Source: an uncultured Flavobacteriales bacterium (GTDB taxonomy: Bacteria > Bacteroidota > Bacteroidia > Flavobacteriales_D > Parvicellaceae). From it: DNA of 7,715 nt. Under the pieces are notes generated by a model. That model did not search any database, had not been told where the DNA came from, and was given only the letters and a program-made list of their open reading frames with translations. Below, one piece after another: positions 6,248-7,715 of this stretch (positions are counted from its first letter, which is position 1; every line of letters begins with the position of its first letter). Where the stretch lies: assembly GCA_937924345.1 (NCBI GenBank), contig CALDTD010000174.1, positions 1-7,715 on the forward strand. The letters run 5' to 3'. The translations under genes and the position numbers were made by a program.

Positions 6248-6856
6248 TTAATTTTTATTAGAAAGATAAATATCAAATTGTACAGCGAGGTTACCTTTTG
6301 TATCTTCTAAAGTTATCGGAAGTATTCTCAATTCAGCTTTGGGGTCAGATGCCCAAGGATCTTCTTGTATATTTGGGTCATTCTTGAAGTAAATTTGAGA
6401 AATTAATTCTTTACTATTTTGTTCTGTAACTCTGAAATGTATATGTGCTGGCCTATATAATTTACCATTTAAGTATTTTCCTGGTAATATAGTTTTAAAG
6501 GAGTATTCTCCATTTTCATTTGTATTCCAGCTTCCTCTTAGTTTAAACTCCTGGGATGTATTATCATAATTTCCTTCAACATCGCATTGCCATATTTCAA
6601 TCAAAGCATTTTTTAATGGAGTTTTACAATCCGAACCATAAACGATTCCTTTTAAATCAATTTTTGAGCCTGCTATGTTGTTAGTGGTTAAATCTTGTCG
6701 CTTAGGTGCATTAGGTCTATAAAAGGGACCTAATATATCGTTAGTTGTCGCACAATTACTATTAAATGAATTTTCGTCTATTTTTTTTATGTTGCCACAT
6801 GCAGAAATAGAAATTGCAGCTAAGGCAGAAGTGGTAATGAACTTTTTTCTATTCAT
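6248..6856 (-). CDS. Intradiol ring-cleavage dioxygenase-like lipoprotein
   Basis: This 202-residue protein has the fold and iron ligands of the intradiol dioxygenases (protocatechuate 3,4-dioxygenase beta-chain type), non-haem Fe(III) enzymes that open catechol-like rings between the hydroxyls. By comparison with the protocatechuate enzyme, the four ligands are Tyr97 (EGNYDN), Tyr128 (LPGKYL), His138 and His140 (RPAHIHF), with the conserved active-site Arg135 also kept. TTNDILGPFYRP (37-48) and IEIWQCD (86-92) are further family motifs. Unusually for ring cleavage, residues 1-20 are an export signal ending in ISAC, so Cys20 is probably lipidated and the enzyme sits at the envelope. Its start codon overlaps the DPP-IV stop (TAATG), and the DUF6438 gene follows by 3 bases. 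No other aromatic-catabolism gene is visible. The fold is secure; the substrate is unknown. Confidence 0.9.
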   Translation of the reverse strand: MNRKKFITTSALAAISISACGNIKKIDENSFNSNCATTNDILGPFYRPNAPKRQDLTTNNIAGSKIDLKGIVYGSDCKTPLKNALIEIWQCDVEGNYDNTSQEFKLRGSWNTNENGEYSFKTILPGKYLNGKLYRPAHIHFRVTEQNSKELISQIYFKNDPNIQEDPWASDPKAELRILPITLEDTKGNLAVQFDIYLSNKN

Positions 6857-7715
6857 TACAGCTTTTCTAATAAGAAATTAGTCATTTTATTGTATAAATG
6901 TAATCTTGTGTAGCCGCCATATATACCATGGTTTTTATTCGGGTAAGCCATAAAGTCAAATGGTATGTTTTTGTTTACTAAAGCACTATTCATTTCCATT
7001 GCATTTTGAAAATGAACGTTATCATCTGCAGAACCATGAATCAATAAGTAATTACCTTTAATTTTTTCTACATAATTAATTGGAGAATTAATATCATAGT
7101 TCTCACCGTTTTCTTGAGGAGTTCTCATAAAACGTTCAGTATAAATATTGTCGTAAAATCTCCAATTTGTAACTGGAGCCACAGCAATTGCAGACTTAAA
7201 TACATCAGCACCTTTAGAAATACATAATGAAGACATGTAACCACCATAACTCCATCCAAAAATTCCAATTCTATTTTTATCTATGTATGGCATTTCGCCT
7301 AATTTCTTAGCTGCAGCTATTTGATCTTGTGTTTCATATTTACCCAATTGAAGGTAGGTACTGTGTTTAAATTCTTTTCCTCTGTAACCGGTTCCTCTTG
7401 CATCCACAGAGACAACGATATATCCTTTTTGTGCCAGTGATTGAAACCAAAAATAATTTCCATAACTCCATTTATCATTTACAGTGTTAATTCCAGGGCC
7501 ACCATAAACAAACATTAGTAAAGGATACTCTTTTTTCTCATCAAAGTTCGATGGTTTAATCATCCAAGCATTTAATGATGTTCCATTCATATTTTTAACC
7601 CCAAAGAAAGTTTTTTCAGTTAAGTCAAAAGAATTCATAGTTTCTTTTAAATCAGCATTGTCTACTAATACGATAGGCGGTACATTGGCTTTACTCTTTG
7701 TATTATGAACCGAAA
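6856..7715 (-). CDS. Dipeptidyl-peptidase IV-like S9 serine peptidase, C-terminal part only
   Basis: The frame is open to the window edge, showing the last 285 codons; the N-terminal beta-propeller (a full protein is usually about 700-750 residues) is outside. Counting from the Met at 7638, an internal residue rather than a start, the alpha/beta-hydrolase triad is Ser130 (GWSYGGYMS), Asp205 (HGSADDNVHF) and His237 (NKNHGIY). Spacing agrees with human DPP-IV (Asp to His is 32 residues in both). The oxyanion Tyr45 (VYGGPG), the S1-pocket tyrosines 162 and 166 (FYDNIYTERF) and the Asn207/Val208 pair also match, so it should cleave after proline or alanine at the second residue of peptides. These enzymes are normally periplasmic or surface-exposed in Bacteroidota and serve peptide utilisation. 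The N-terminal-amine-binding Glu pair lies outside the window, so exo- versus tripeptidyl specificity cannot be fixed. It overlaps the next gene by one base. Confidence 0.93.
   Translation of the reverse strand, partial: SVHNTKSKANVPPIVLVDNADLKETMNSFDLTEKTFFGVKNMNGTSLNAWMIKPSNFDEKKEYPLLMFVYGGPGINTVNDKWSYGNYFWFQSLAQKGYIVVSVDARGTGYRGKEFKHSTYLQLGKYETQDQIAAAKKLGEMPYIDKNRIGIFGWSYGGYMSSLCISKGADVFKSAIAVAPVTNWRFYDNIYTERFMRTPQENGENYDINSPINYVEKIKGNYLLIHGSADDNVHFQNAMEMNSALVNKNIPFDFMAYPNKNHGIYGGYTRLHLYNKMTNFLLEKL

Noticed and set aside
6797..6856. Twin-arginine signal on the dioxygenase-like protein (NRKKFITTS).
   Set aside because: The motif has Arg-Lys instead of Arg-Arg, and the lipobox ISAC at Cys20 is a better explanation. 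Tat export of a metalloprotein remains possible but is not supported by the motif.
6856..7638. Reading the Met at 7638 as the start of a 260-residue peptidase.
   Set aside because: The frame stays open for 25 more codons to the window edge, and that stretch (including PPIVLVDNADLKE) looks like the usual sequence before the DPP-IV catalytic domain. The gene is cut by the window, not short.

Overview
The window looks like a chromosomal segment from a Bacteroidota bacterium, most likely a flavobacterium. The evidence is very AT-rich DNA, start sites without Shine-Dalgarno sequences, a promoter matching the Bacteroidota TTG/TAnnTTTG consensus, signal peptides ending in S-Q or A-Q, and typical flavobacterial families (Bat-type MoxR/DUF58 genes, DUF2452, DUF6438, a membrane-embedded MutS-like ATPase, DPP-IV). 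No finer placement can be made from this sequence. All genes lie on the minus strand, so transcription runs from high to low coordinates. Coding density is high, no stretch over 300 bases lacks a gene, and no RNA genes, CRISPR arrays or mobile elements were seen.

In transcription order, the first group (7715 to 5726) is a tight cluster of exported proteins. It holds the C-terminal part of a dipeptidyl-peptidase-IV-like serine peptidase (5' end outside the window), an intradiol-dioxygenase-fold lipoprotein overlapping it by one base (TAATG), and a DUF6438 lipoprotein 3 bases further on. The spacing suggests one transcript.

The second group (5640 to 2507) holds a cytosolic DUF2452 protein, a MutS-like ATPase with four predicted membrane helices and no mismatch-recognition domain, and a probable small outer-membrane beta-barrel. 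The gaps are 65 and 39 bases. Two small inverted repeats lie in this part: one between the first two groups, and one covering the start codon of the MutS-like gene.

The third group (2415 to 1) starts behind a well-formed flavobacterial promoter (2445-2474). It encodes a MoxR AAA+ ATPase, a DUF58 protein with a VWA-type metal site and, directly abutting (TAAATG), the N-terminal 129 residues of an exported BatD-like protein. This is the front of a Bat (Bacteroides aerotolerance) type operon. batA/batB/batC/batD-like genes would be expected just beyond position 1. MoxR ATPases are thought to act as chaperones for VWA-domain partners, and the DUF58 protein is the natural partner here.

Most of the window is ordinary for the lineage, and I do not see a clearly new multi-gene system. 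The items most worth a second look are the lipid-anchored dioxygenase coupled to a peptidase, and the membrane-embedded MutS-like ATPase with its start codon in a hairpin.
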